DNA of 64,000 nt from Streptomyces sp. Ag109_O5-1 (GTDB lineage: Bacteria > Actinomycetota > Actinomycetes > Streptomycetales > Streptomycetaceae), in contig NZ_RKQF01000001.1 of assembly GCF_003814875.1 (NCBI RefSeq), positions 9,858,001-9,922,000 of the forward strand, written 5' to 3'. The position numbers were made by a program, and so were the translations under genes. The stretch's first letter is position 1; each line of letters starts with the position of its first letter. Below are positions 1-7,949 of this stretch, one piece after another. The notes beneath the pieces are model-generated. The model had not been told where the DNA came from, searched no databases, and was given only the letters and a program-made list of their open reading frames with translations.

Positions 1-2
1 GG

Positions 3-338
3 CCGATCATCGACAACCAGGGCGTGGCCTTCCAGCTCGCGGACATGCGTACGTCCATCGACGCGGCCCGGCTGCTGGTGTGGCGGGCGTCCTGGATGGC
101 GATCAACGGGAAGCCGTTCACGGCCGCCGAGGGGTCGATGTCGAAGCTGTTCGCCAGCGAGACGGCCAAGAAGGTCACCGGGCAGGCGATCCAGATCCTC
201 GGTGGCAACGGCTACACGCGGGAGTACCCGGTGGAGCGGATGCACCGGGATGCGGCGATCTACACGATCTTCGAGGGTACGAGTGAGATCCAGCGGCTGG
301 TGATCGCCCGGACGCTGTCGGGGATGCCGATCCGGTAG
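3..338 (+). CDS. Acyl-CoA dehydrogenase, C-terminal part (5' end outside window)
   Basis: The reading frame is open from the first bases and ends at 338, giving about 111 residues of the C-terminal helical domain. The motifs GGNGYTREYP and IFEGTSEIQRLVIAR are the signature end of FAD-dependent acyl-CoA dehydrogenases, where the helix carrying FEGTSEIQ lines the active site. The enzyme should oxidise an acyl-CoA to the trans-2-enoyl-CoA and pass electrons to ETF. The start lies outside the window, so length and substrate class cannot be judged. A dispersed repeat follows the stop. Confidence 0.93.
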   Translation, partial: PIIDNQGVAFQLADMRTSIDAARLLVWRASWMAINGKPFTAAEGSMSKLFASETAKKVTGQAIQILGGNGYTREYPVERMHRDAAIYTIFEGTSEIQRLVIARTLSGMPIR

Positions 339-383
339 CCGCCGTTCGGGGTGCTGCGCGACACGGTCTGCGGGCGCGTCGTG

Positions 384-419
384 GCTGGTCGCGCAGTTCC
401 CCGCGCCCCTTTGGGGCGC
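384..419. repeat. Streptomyces dispersed intergenic repeat, copy A
   Basis: The segment starts GCTGGTCGCGCAGTTCC and ends in a short hairpin (GCGCCCC, 2-3 nt loop, GGGGCGC). Near-identical copies lie at 4107-4131 (inverted) and 13787-13823, and a variant at 17491-17554. All sit just after stop codons between genes, so they probably act as, or travel with, transcription terminators. Confidence 0.8.
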
Positions 420-425
420 ATCCAC

Positions 426-947
426 TTACCGGAGTTTCAAAGGCGTCAACTGCTCGATGTCGTAGCGCTTGCGGAGTGCCTCGATCGCCTCGTGGTCGGG
501 GGGACCGCCGCTTCCCAGGATCTCCAGCAGCTCCTCGAAGTAGCGCTCGTGATCCGGTGGCGGGGAGGCCTGGAAGAACATCCGTGCCGGGGCCTTTGTC
601 GGGTTGGCGAAGGCGTGTGGGCAGCCGGGCGGTACGACGATCACCGTGCCCGGGGTCGCCCGCATCACCCTGCTGCCCGAACTCGACTGCCACTTCTGCC
701 AGTTGTCGGGGGTGCGGATGCGGGGCTCGAAGGCGAGGACGTCCAGCTCGCCTTCGAGGACGTAGAACAACTCCTCGCTGCGGGTGTGCACATGGGCGCC
801 CACGTCGAAGCCCGGCGGGACCTCCACCTCGAAGGTGGATGCGCTCCGCGAGTGCGTGCCCGTCACCTTGAAGGTGACGCGCTGGGCCGGCGTGTGGACC
901 ACACGCCCATGACCAGGTGGCACAAGGAGTCCCTCGGTCGTCGTCAT
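426..947 (-). CDS. momA: Cupin quinone-forming monooxygenase (MomA-like)
   Basis: This 173-residue protein carries one cupin barrel. Metal-type ligands are visible at His52, His54 and Glu58 (GAHVHTRSEELF) and a later histidine in PPGCPHAF. It is the last gene of the rppA operon and begins 7 nt after the P450 stop. In Streptomyces, cupin proteins in this position (MomA) oxidise 1,3,6,8-tetrahydroxynaphthalene to flaviolin, so that role is inferred here from fold plus context. The fold call is solid; the exact reaction rests on the neighbours. A general cupin of unknown substrate is the alternative. Confidence 0.82.
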   Translation of the reverse strand: MTTTEGLLVPPGHGRVVHTPAQRVTFKVTGTHSRSASTFEVEVPPGFDVGAHVHTRSEELFYVLEGELDVLAFEPRIRTPDNWQKWQSSSGSRVMRATPGTVIVVPPGCPHAFANPTKAPARMFFQASPPPDHERYFEELLEILGSGGPPDHEAIEALRKRYDIEQLTPLKLR

Positions 948-954
948 GGGGCGC

Positions 955-2193
955 TCACCACGTCACCGGAAGGGCCTCGGGCCCCCGGATCAACGCCCCC
1001 TTCTTGAAGGGGACCTGGTCCGGGGGTACCGCGAGCCGCAGCCCGGGCAGCCGGTCGAGGAGGGTGTCGACCAGCAACTCCTCCTCCAGCCTGCCGAGCT
1101 GGCCGCCGGGGCAGTAGTGCGGGCCGAACCCGAAGGAGATGTGCGGGTTGGGACTGCGGGCGAGGTCGATCGTCTCGGGGTCCGCGAAGACCTCCGGGTC
1201 GCGGTTGGCGGCCAGGTACGAGACGTAGACCGCATCGCCCGCCCGGATCCGTACGCCCCCGATGTCCACGTCAGCCATGGCGATCCGGGACAGCCCGACC
1301 GCGCTGCGGTGCGGGATGTAGCGCAGGAGTTCGTCGATCGCCCGGGGGCGGATCGCCGGCTCGGTGCGCAGCCGGTCGAGGAGGTCGGGCCGGGCGAGCA
1401 GCAGGTAGAACATCTGCCCGCTGTTGTTGGTGACCGCCTCGCCGCCGATCTGGAGGAGGACGGCGAGACCGACGGCCTCCTCCAGGGTGATCTCACAGCG
1501 GCCCACGGCGGTGCCGAGCAGGGAGGTCACGTCCTCGCCGGCACTGCCGTCGCGCAGCGCGATGAGGTCACCGAAGTAGGCGCTCATCTCACGCTTGGCC
1601 CGCTCGCTGACCTCCTTGCCGTGGCTGGAGGACAGGATCAGCTGGGTCCAGAGGTGCATGGTGTGCCGGTCGGCGGCAGGGACGCCCATCACCTCGCAGA
1701 TCACCGCGATGGGGAACGGGCTCAGGACCGTCGCGGTGAGATCGGCGGGCGGGCCGTCCTGGACGAGTTTGTCGACGAGCTCGTCCAGCATCCGGCGCGC
1801 CTTCTCCCGGACCCGCTCCACGCCCTTGGCGGTGAGCGCGGCGGCCACCGAGCGGCGCAGCCGCGTGTGGTCGGGCGGGTCCAGGAAGCCGACCGCACCG
1901 CGATCGGGGATGAAGTGCGGGGCGAGCCTGGTGACCGGGTGGTCCAGCACCGCCTTGCGGCTGAACCGGGGGTCGTTGGCCACCGCTCGTACGTCGTCGT
2001 ACCGGGTGACCAGCCACGCCCAGCCCTCGCCGTTCGGCAGCTGGATGCGGGTGATCGGACCCTCCCGCATGAGTTCCGCCAGGGTGGGGTCGAAGTCCAC
2101 CCCCGTCAGGTCCGGCACTTCCCAGTACCGGACCGGACAGGCGTCCTCGCCAGGAGCTTCGTCGGCGGGGTCGAGTCGTTCCGTGAGTGTCAT
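955..2193 (-). CDS. Cytochrome P450, CYP158A-like (flaviolin coupling)
   Basis: The protein is 412 residues, a normal soluble bacterial P450 length. The haem-binding loop is FGFGPHYCPGG with Cys near residue 361, and the K-helix ExxR is present. The I helix reads IGGEA where most P450s have AGxxT, so the usual threonine is alanine; this is a known trait of CYP158A2. It starts 5 nt after the rppA stop and precedes the cupin gene by 7 nt. CYP158A enzymes join flaviolin units into biflaviolin or triflaviolin pigments, which fits the operon. An open frame continues upstream, but the ATG at 2193 is the sensible start because it lies just past the rppA stop. Confidence 0.88.
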   Translation of the reverse strand: MTLTERLDPADEAPGEDACPVRYWEVPDLTGVDFDPTLAELMREGPITRIQLPNGEGWAWLVTRYDDVRAVANDPRFSRKAVLDHPVTRLAPHFIPDRGAVGFLDPPDHTRLRRSVAAALTAKGVERVREKARRMLDELVDKLVQDGPPADLTATVLSPFPIAVICEVMGVPAADRHTMHLWTQLILSSSHGKEVSERAKREMSAYFGDLIALRDGSAGEDVTSLLGTAVGRCEITLEEAVGLAVLLQIGGEAVTNNSGQMFYLLLARPDLLDRLRTEPAIRPRAIDELLRYIPHRSAVGLSRIAMADVDIGGVRIRAGDAVYVSYLAANRDPEVFADPETIDLARSPNPHISFGFGPHYCPGGQLGRLEEELLVDTLLDRLPGLRLAVPPDQVPFKKGALIRGPEALPVTW

Positions 2194-2198
2194 CTCGG

Positions 2199-3263
2199 TC
2201 AGTCCGCCCCTTCGTCCGAACGCCGCCAGCGACCCAGCGACATCTCCGCGGTGATGCCGGGACCGAACCCGGCGAGCAGTCCGCGCGCCCGGTGCTCGGC
2301 ACCGCCCTCGTCGAACATCCGGCGCAGTGCGTCCAGGACGACGGCGCTGGCGATGTTGCCGTACTCGGTGAGCGTGGCCCGGCTGAACCGGAACGCGTGC
2401 GGATCGACCTGGAGGAACTTGCTGAGGTCGTCCAGGATCCGTGGGCCGCCCGCGTGGACTATGTAGAAGTCCAGGTCGGAGGCGTCCCAGCCGTGCAGTC
2501 CTGCCAGGTCCTGGAGCGCCGGTGCGAGCGGCTCCATGGTCGCCGGGACCCGCTTGTCCAGCAGGAAGTGGAACCCGGTGGCCCGGACGTCGTACATGAT
2601 CCACTCTTCGGTCTTGGGGATCAGGTACGACCCGTTGCGTTCGAGCTCGACGCCGTCGCCGCCCTTGCCGCGGACCACGGCGGCGGCGATGCCGTCACCG
2701 AACAGGCCGTTGGACAGGAGCGAGCCGACACCGAGGTCGGTCGGCTGGTAGCACAGCGAGCAGAACTCGCAGGCCACGATGAGCGCGTTGGCGTCCGGGT
2801 ACGCCGAGCAGAAGTCGTGCGCCCGGTTGATCGCCGCCCCGCCGGCCGCACAGCCGAGCTGCGCGATCGGGATCTGGCGGGTGGTCGAGTCGAAGTCCAT
2901 CTCGTTGATCAGCCACGCCGTGAGCGAGGGCATCATGAAGCCCGTGCACGAGACGTAGATGATCACGTCGATGTCGCTGGTGAGCAGTTCGGCGTCGTCG
3001 AGTGCCCGCTGGATGACTGCGGGGACCCGGGCCTTGGCCTCGACCTCGTAGAGCTTGTTGCGCTCCTCGAAGCCGGGGTGCTTGAGGGTTTCCTCGATCG
3101 GCTGCACGATGTGCCGGGTACGAACGCCCGTGTTCTCGATCAGTCTCAGCGCCAATGGCAGCTGCGGGTTGTTCTCGTGGTGGGAGCGCGCCAGTTCCAG
3201 CGTCTCCTCCATCGTGATCACGTACTCCGGGACCGACACTGAGGGCTTGCACAAAGTCGCCAT
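2199..3263 (-). CDS. rppA: Type III polyketide synthase, 1,3,6,8-tetrahydroxynaphthalene synthase
   Basis: This 354-residue chalcone-synthase-fold protein has the catalytic triad exactly where RppA has it: Cys138 (QLGCAAGG), His270 (YIVHAGG) and Asn303 (YGNIAS). RppA condenses five malonyl-CoA to tetrahydroxynaphthalene, the precursor of flaviolin pigments and HPQ melanin. It is the first gene of a three-gene minus-strand operon with a P450 and a cupin enzyme. The leader contains a strong hairpin and repeated motifs, described separately. The length matches the family and no residue is missing, so the enzyme should be active. Confidence 0.96.
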   Translation of the reverse strand: MATLCKPSVSVPEYVITMEETLELARSHHENNPQLPLALRLIENTGVRTRHIVQPIEETLKHPGFEERNKLYEVEAKARVPAVIQRALDDAELLTSDIDVIIYVSCTGFMMPSLTAWLINEMDFDSTTRQIPIAQLGCAAGGAAINRAHDFCSAYPDANALIVACEFCSLCYQPTDLGVGSLLSNGLFGDGIAAAVVRGKGGDGVELERNGSYLIPKTEEWIMYDVRATGFHFLLDKRVPATMEPLAPALQDLAGLHGWDASDLDFYIVHAGGPRILDDLSKFLQVDPHAFRFSRATLTEYGNIASAVVLDALRRMFDEGGAEHRARGLLAGFGPGITAEMSLGRWRRSDEGAD

Positions 3264-3446
3264 GAACCGTGCCTGCTTTCAGCCTTCCGGCGGGTTTGGG
3301 CCCGCCGGCCAGAAGGTGGTTCACCTCAGGAGGTGGTTCCCTCACGATCACCCGTGAGGGCGATGATCTCGCGCCGGACTACTCCGAACCGGTGACCCCG
3401 TGTCAGGGTCGGATCAGCACAGAGGTACCTCGACGAGGAGGACGCG
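3264..3446 (-). promoter_or_regulatory. rppA upstream region with hairpin and repeated motifs
   Basis: This gap separates rppA from the divergent TenA-like gene. It holds a perfect 8-bp hairpin at 3287-3308 (CCGGCGGG, 6-nt loop, CCCGCCGG) that would lie in the rppA leader RNA. Two direct copies of AGGTGGTTC lie at 3314-3322 and 3331-3339. An 8-bp inverted repeat at 3339-3360 (CCCTCACG / CGTGAGGG) overlaps the second copy. The repeats look like operator sites for control of the pigment operon, but no regulator gene is adjacent. No clear -10/-35 pair was identified. Confidence 0.45.
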
Positions 3447-4108
3447 ATGCCCGGCACGGCCGCGGAAATGCTGAAAACCACCAGGTCAGAGCTTGCCCCG
3501 GACCCGAACGCCAATCCATTGGTCCGCTCGTCGCCAGCGGCCGGGCGAGTCTGGGGACACTCGCCGCACTGGCCCTGGAACAACACCGGGTGATCCCCGC
3601 CGACCGGCGCGCGTTCCTGCATCTGGCGCAGCGCGCCGACGGGGAGCAGGCGGCCGCAGGGTTCTTCACCATGCTGGCCGAGGGCGAGGAGCTGGCGGCA
3701 GAGCGGCTGGGCGCGTTCATGGTGGCGTGCGAAGTGGATCAGCGACGCATGCAGGCGTACGAGCCCCTGCCGGGCTGCCAGGCGTACCCGGCGTACATCT
3801 CCTGGCTCGCCCTCAACGCCGCCCCGACGGACGCGGTCCTGGCCATCACGGCCAACTTCGCGACATGGGGGACGTATTGCGCGCGCATCGCCCAGGGCCT
3901 GCGCGCGCACTACGGCTTCACGGACGAGGCCTGCGCGTTCTTCGACTTCTTCGCAGAACCGGCCCCGGCGCTGGACGAGCAGGCAGAGGCAGCGGTGCGG
4001 GCGGGACTGGACACCGGCCGCCTCGACACAGGCTCGGCGTACACCTACGGCCGTCTGCTCCAGGCCTATGAGGCGATGTTCTGGTCGGCGTTGGGCGAAA
4101 TTCCCTAG
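3447..4108 (+). pseudogene. TenA/PqqC-like (haem-oxygenase fold) protein, frameshifted
   Basis: ATG at 3447 follows a good Shine-Dalgarno (GAGGAGGA, 3437-3444) and codes MPGTAAEMLKTTRSELA. The frame is lost near 3521-3530 and the rest of the protein (ALALEQHRVIPADRRAFL to the stop at 4108) continues in another frame. Adding one base at the break would give 220 residues. The body is the all-helical TENA/THI-4/PqqC type; in Streptomyces a relative sits beside rppA, but its function is not known to me. The break is either a real one-base deletion or a sequencing error; nothing else is damaged. Confidence 0.72.
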
Positions 4109-4131
4109 GGGCGCGGGGAACTGCGCGAGCA
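4107..4131. repeat. Streptomyces dispersed repeat, copy B (inverted)
   Basis: AGGGGCGCGGGGAACTGCGC is the reverse complement of the conserved part of copies A and C. It begins at the stop codon of the TenA-like gene, in the usual post-stop position. Confidence 0.75.
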
Positions 4132-4157
4132 ACCCCCGCCGACCCGCACCCGCCGAA

Positions 4158-4394
4158 CTACCCCTGCTGCCCACTGCTATGGGCGATACAAGCCACGTCG
4201 ATCCGATCCGCAAGCTTCGCGAGCTCAATGGTCAGAGCGGCAACCGTGTCCTCGTCGAGCCCACTCTCCCCGGCCTCCACAAGCCGCAGCCACCGCCCGC
4301 CCATGGTCCGCAACAACTTACTCACGTCGGCCGCAGCCACCTGCAAGGTCCCGCGGTCGTCGACGACCAGAGGCAGAGTCACTTCGCGGTTCAC
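4158..4394 (-). CDS. Small conserved actinobacterial protein (possibly DUF6213)
   Basis: This 78-residue protein begins MNREVTLPLVVDDRGTLQV and has no membrane segment or signal. The sequence looks like a short beta-sheet start followed by a helix (DTVAALTIELAKLADRIDV). From memory it matches a Streptomyces-wide small family of unknown function, DUF6213, but I cannot check this. It lies alone between the TenA-like gene and an aldehyde dehydrogenase, with 24 nt to the latter's stop. Third-position GC and the intact start support a real gene. Confidence 0.7.
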   Translation of the reverse strand: MNREVTLPLVVDDRGTLQVAAADVSKLLRTMGGRWLRLVEAGESGLDEDTVAALTIELAKLADRIDVACIAHSSGQQG

Positions 4395-4418
4395 ACCCGG
4401 ATCGTAGCCGCGTAACCG

Positions 4419-5804
4419 TCACGCACCCTGCCAAACGGTGGTGATGTTGCAGAACTCCCGGATTCCGTGCCCGGACAGCTCACGCCCGTATCCGGACCGC
4501 TTCACACCCCCGAAGGGAAACGCCGGGTGGGAGGCGGTCATGCCGTTGACGAACACGCCACCGGCCTCCAGATCCCGTACGAACCGGTCCACCTCGGCCT
4601 CGTCCCGCGTCCAGACGTTCGAACTCAGTCCGAAGGGCGAGTCGTTGGCGATGAGCACCGCCTCGTCCAGGTCCCCGGCCCGGTACAGCGTGGCCACCGG
4701 CCCGAACGCCTCCTCGCGGTGGATGCGCATGTCGCGGTGGATCCCGGCGAGTACGGTCGGCGGATAGAACCAGCCGGGCCCGTCCGGCCGCTGCCCGCCG
4801 CACAGCACCTGAGCACCCGACCGCTTCGCGTCCTCGACCAGCTCCTCCAGATCCTTCCGCCCCTGCTCGCTGGAGAGCGGCCCGACATCCGTCCCCTCGT
4901 CCATCGGGTCACCCATGCGCAGCTCCGCCATGCCCGCCACGAACCGCTCGGCGAACGCGTCGTAGACGTCCGTGTGGACGATGAACCGCTTCGCGGCGAT
5001 GCACGACTGCCCGTTGTTCTGCACGCGCGCGGTGACCGCGATCTTCGCGGCCCGGTCGATGTCGGCGGACGGCATCACCACGAAGGGGTCGCTGCCGCCC
5101 AGTTCAAGCACCGTCTTCTTGATCATCTCCCCGGCGGTGGACGCGACCGCGCGGCCCGCCGGCTCGCTGCCCGTGAGCGTCGCCGCCCGCACCCGCTCGT
5201 CGCGCAGGATGTCGTCGACCGCGCCGGAGCCGATCAGCAGCGTCTGGAAGCAGCCCTCGGTGAAGCCCGCCCGGTGGAAGAGGTCCTCCAGGTACAGGGC
5301 GGTCTGCGGGACGTTCGACGCGTGCTTGAGCAGGCCCACGTTGCCCGCCATCAGCGCGGGCGCGGCGAACCGGACCACCTGCCAGAGCGGGAAGTTCCAC
5401 GGCATCACGGCGAGCACCGGCCCGATGGGGCGGTAGCGCACCCGCACCCGCGAAGCGCCCGAGTCCTTCACGTCCGTCTCCGCCGGCTCCTCGTCGGCCA
5501 GCAGTTCCTCCGCGTGGTCGGCGTACCAGCGCATCGCCTTCGCGCACTTCGCGGCCTCCGCGCGAGCCTGCTTGACCGGCTTGCCCATCTCGGTGGTCAT
5601 CGTGCGCGCGATGTCCTCCTGGTCCGAGTCCAGCAGGTCCGCGGCCCCGTGCAGCAGCCGGGCGCGCTCGGCGAACGTGGTCGTGCGGTACGTACGGAAC
5701 GTGGCCTCGGCGAGTTCGAGCCGGCGTTCCAGCTCGTCCTCGTTCATGGCCTCGAACGTTTCGAGCGTCTCACCGTTCGCCGGGTTGACCGTCGCGATGG
5801 GCAT
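4419..5804 (-). CDS. NAD(P)-dependent succinate-semialdehyde-type dehydrogenase
   Basis: This 461-residue aldehyde dehydrogenase has the family landmarks: PWNFPLWQV cofactor strand, LELGGSDPF with the general-base Glu, NGQSCIAAKRF with the catalytic Cys, and EEAFGPV near the C-terminus. FPFGGVKRSGYGRELS is typical of the short succinate-semialdehyde dehydrogenase group (GabD/YneI-like). It would oxidise a semialdehyde to the acid using NAD(P)+. The start at 5804 (MPIATVNPANGE) is chosen because the open frame upstream is not conserved-looking. No partner such as a transaminase is adjacent, so the substrate is unproven. Confidence 0.88.
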   Translation of the reverse strand: MPIATVNPANGETLETFEAMNEDELERRLELAEATFRTYRTTTFAERARLLHGAADLLDSDQEDIARTMTTEMGKPVKQARAEAAKCAKAMRWYADHAEELLADEEPAETDVKDSGASRVRVRYRPIGPVLAVMPWNFPLWQVVRFAAPALMAGNVGLLKHASNVPQTALYLEDLFHRAGFTEGCFQTLLIGSGAVDDILRDERVRAATLTGSEPAGRAVASTAGEMIKKTVLELGGSDPFVVMPSADIDRAAKIAVTARVQNNGQSCIAAKRFIVHTDVYDAFAERFVAGMAELRMGDPMDEGTDVGPLSSEQGRKDLEELVEDAKRSGAQVLCGGQRPDGPGWFYPPTVLAGIHRDMRIHREEAFGPVATLYRAGDLDEAVLIANDSPFGLSSNVWTRDEAEVDRFVRDLEAGGVFVNGMTASHPAFPFGGVKRSGYGRELSGHGIREFCNITTVWQGA

Positions 5805-5879
5805 GGCTGACCTCCCTGGGAGCGGGCTTGCTAAGACCTTCCCGCGCGGCTCCCGGGACCGCAACGCGTGGGCGTCCCT

Positions 5880-6347
5880 TCAGCCCGAGTGCTCCGCCAG
5901 CCGGTCGAGAAACGCGGCCTGCGCCTTGACGATCAGCTCGCGGGCCCGGTCGGGGGTCAGCCAGGCCACCCGGTCCAGCTCCGGGAACTCCTGGATCCGG
6001 CCCGACCGCGGCGGCCACTCCATCTCGAAGGTGCCGGGGGCGATGGCCGCCGGATCCAGGTCCGCCTCGATCGCCCACGCCGTCACGATCTTGCCGTTGG
6101 TCTGCCGGACCTCGCCCAGCTCGATCGCCTCGCCGTCCGGCGGCGGCAGGCCCAGCTCCTCCTGGAACTCGCGGCGGGCCGCCGCCCAGGCCGGCTCCTC
6201 CGGCCCGTACTCGCCCTTGGGGACGGTCCACGCACCCGCGTCCTTCTTCGCGAAATAGGGGCCGCCCATATGGCCGAGCAACACCTCAAGACCCTCACCG
6301 GTATGCCGGAACAACAGCAGTCCCGCGCTTCGCTTCGGCTCCGTCAA
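5880..6347 (-). CDS. NUDIX hydrolase
   Basis: The 155-residue protein carries a complete Nudix box at residues 45-67 (GEYGPEE ... REFQEELGL), matching GX5EX7REUXEEXGU, so it should cleave a nucleoside diphosphate-X substrate using Mg2+. The start is a TTG at 6347 that overlaps the DNA ligase stop as TTGA, which indicates translational coupling. No ATG lies near the expected N-terminus MTEPKRSAGLLLF. Bacterial Nudix proteins of this short class act on diverse substrates; the link to a ligase suggests nucleotide pool or repair chemistry, which is inference only. Confidence 0.88.
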   Translation of the reverse strand: MTEPKRSAGLLLFRHTGEGLEVLLGHMGGPYFAKKDAGAWTVPKGEYGPEEPAWAAARREFQEELGLPPPDGEAIELGEVRQTNGKIVTAWAIEADLDPAAIAPGTFEMEWPPRSGRIQEFPELDRVAWLTPDRARELIVKAQAAFLDRLAEHSG

Positions 6348-7882
6348 CGCCGTACCTCCGGGTGGGCGGCCAGCAGGGACTCCACCGTATCCGCCTCCTC
6401 CGGCCGCTTGTCCTCGCGGTAGCGGACGACCCGGGCGAAGCGCAGGGTGACTCCGGCCGGGTAGCGGGTGGACCGCTGCAGACCGTCGTAGGCGATCTCG
6501 ACGACGAGTTCGGGGCGTACGGTCACCACCCAGCCGTCGTCCGAGACCTCCAGCTCCTTCAGCCGGGCGGTCTGCCACTCCAGCATCGCGTCGGTCATGC
6601 CCTTGAAGGTCTTGCCGAGCATGGCGAAGGTGCCGTCCGGGGCGAGTGCGCCGAGGTGGAGGTTGGAGAGCTTGCCGGTGCGCCGGCCGTGTCCCCATTC
6701 GGCAGCCAGGACGACCAGGTCGAGGGTGTGCACCGGCTTGACCTTCAGCCAGGAGGCGCCCCGGCGGCCCGCGCTGTAGGGCGCGTCGAGGGCTTTCACG
6801 ACCACGCCCTCGTGACCGCGTTCCAGGGTGGCGGCGAGGAACTCTTCGGCCGCCGGCGTGTCCGCCGGCCCCGACACCAGCGCCCGGCGCACCCGCATCG
6901 GCTCGGGGACCAGCCGGGCCAGTTCCGCGTGCCGTTCGGCGAAGGGGAGGTCGAGGAGATCGTGGTCGCCGACCGAGAGCGCGTCGAAGAAGACGGGGGA
7001 GACCGGGACCTCCTCCGCGGCCTTCGCGACATCCACCCGGGAGCCGACCCGGCCCGCCGTCTCCTGGAAGGAGCGGGGGCGGCCGGCGGCGTCGAAGGAG
7101 ATCACCTCGCCGTCGAGGATGAACCGGTCACCCGTCAACTCCCGTGCTACTGACGTCACTTCGGGAAGGCGGTCGGTGATGTCGTCGAGCGTGCGGGTGA
7201 AGATCCGGACCATGTCGCCGTCCCGGTGGACCTGGACCCGGATGCCGTCCAGCTTCTCCTCGACCACGCACGCGCCCAGCTTCGCCACCGCCTCGGCGAC
7301 CGAGGAGGCGGTCTGCGCCAGCATGGGCAGCACCGGCCGCCCGACGGTGAGGCGGAAGCGGGCGAGGGCGGGCGGGCCGTCCGCCAGCAGCGCCTCGGCC
7401 ACCGCCTGGAGCGACCCGGCGAGCATCACGGCCCGCCGGACGTCCGCCGGGTCCGCGTCCGTCGCCTGCGCGAGCCCTTCCACGGCCACCGCGTCCAGGG
7501 CGCCCTGCCGAACCTCACCCGTGATCAGGCCGAGCAGGAAGCACTGCTCTTCCGCCGTGGCCGCGCCCATCAACTCGCCCACGATCCTGCCGCGTTCGGC
7601 CTGCGAGCCGGGTCCGGAGACCTTACCGAGACCGGTGAGGCGGGCGTCCACCTCGCGCACGGTGAGGGATGGTTCGGCGGCTGCCGCGACCGGTCGGCCC
7701 AGCACCTTCCAGCCGACACCGAGGCGGCCCTGCGGGAGCCGCCCGGCCAGGTAGGGGATGACGATCGGCACGTCGTCGGGGGCCGTCTCCCGGAAGAGCT
7801 CGGCGAGCAGCGCGGTCTTGCGGGACCTGGCCGCGGTGGCGGCCACCTCCCGGGACACTTCGGCGAGCCGGGTCAGCAGCAT
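6344..7882 (-). CDS. ligB: ATP-dependent DNA ligase (LigB-type)
   Basis: This 512-residue protein has an N-terminal DNA-binding domain (about 1-180), the nucleotidyltransferase core with motif I EEKLDGIR (adenylated Lys210), FILDGEVI, GHEGVVVKALDAPYSAG and SWLKVKP, then an OB fold. It seals nicks through a ligase-AMP intermediate. Actinobacteria use such ligases besides the essential NAD-dependent LigA, mostly in repair. The gene is first in a two-gene unit with the Nudix hydrolase, overlapping it by 4 nt. The gene name follows common usage for this group and is less certain than the enzyme call. Confidence 0.93.
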   Translation of the reverse strand: MLLTRLAEVSREVAATAARSRKTALLAELFRETAPDDVPIVIPYLAGRLPQGRLGVGWKVLGRPVAAAAEPSLTVREVDARLTGLGKVSGPGSQAERGRIVGELMGAATAEEQCFLLGLITGEVRQGALDAVAVEGLAQATDADPADVRRAVMLAGSLQAVAEALLADGPPALARFRLTVGRPVLPMLAQTASSVAEAVAKLGACVVEEKLDGIRVQVHRDGDMVRIFTRTLDDITDRLPEVTSVARELTGDRFILDGEVISFDAAGRPRSFQETAGRVGSRVDVAKAAEEVPVSPVFFDALSVGDHDLLDLPFAERHAELARLVPEPMRVRRALVSGPADTPAAEEFLAATLERGHEGVVVKALDAPYSAGRRGASWLKVKPVHTLDLVVLAAEWGHGRRTGKLSNLHLGALAPDGTFAMLGKTFKGMTDAMLEWQTARLKELEVSDDGWVVTVRPELVVEIAYDGLQRSTRYPAGVTLRFARVVRYREDKRPEEADTVESLLAAHPEVRR

Positions 7883-7949
7883 GCAGCCATGGTGCTACGG
7901 ACGGGGCCCGACGACACCCGTACGTCCCCGCACGGCGTCCGCGTGGGGG

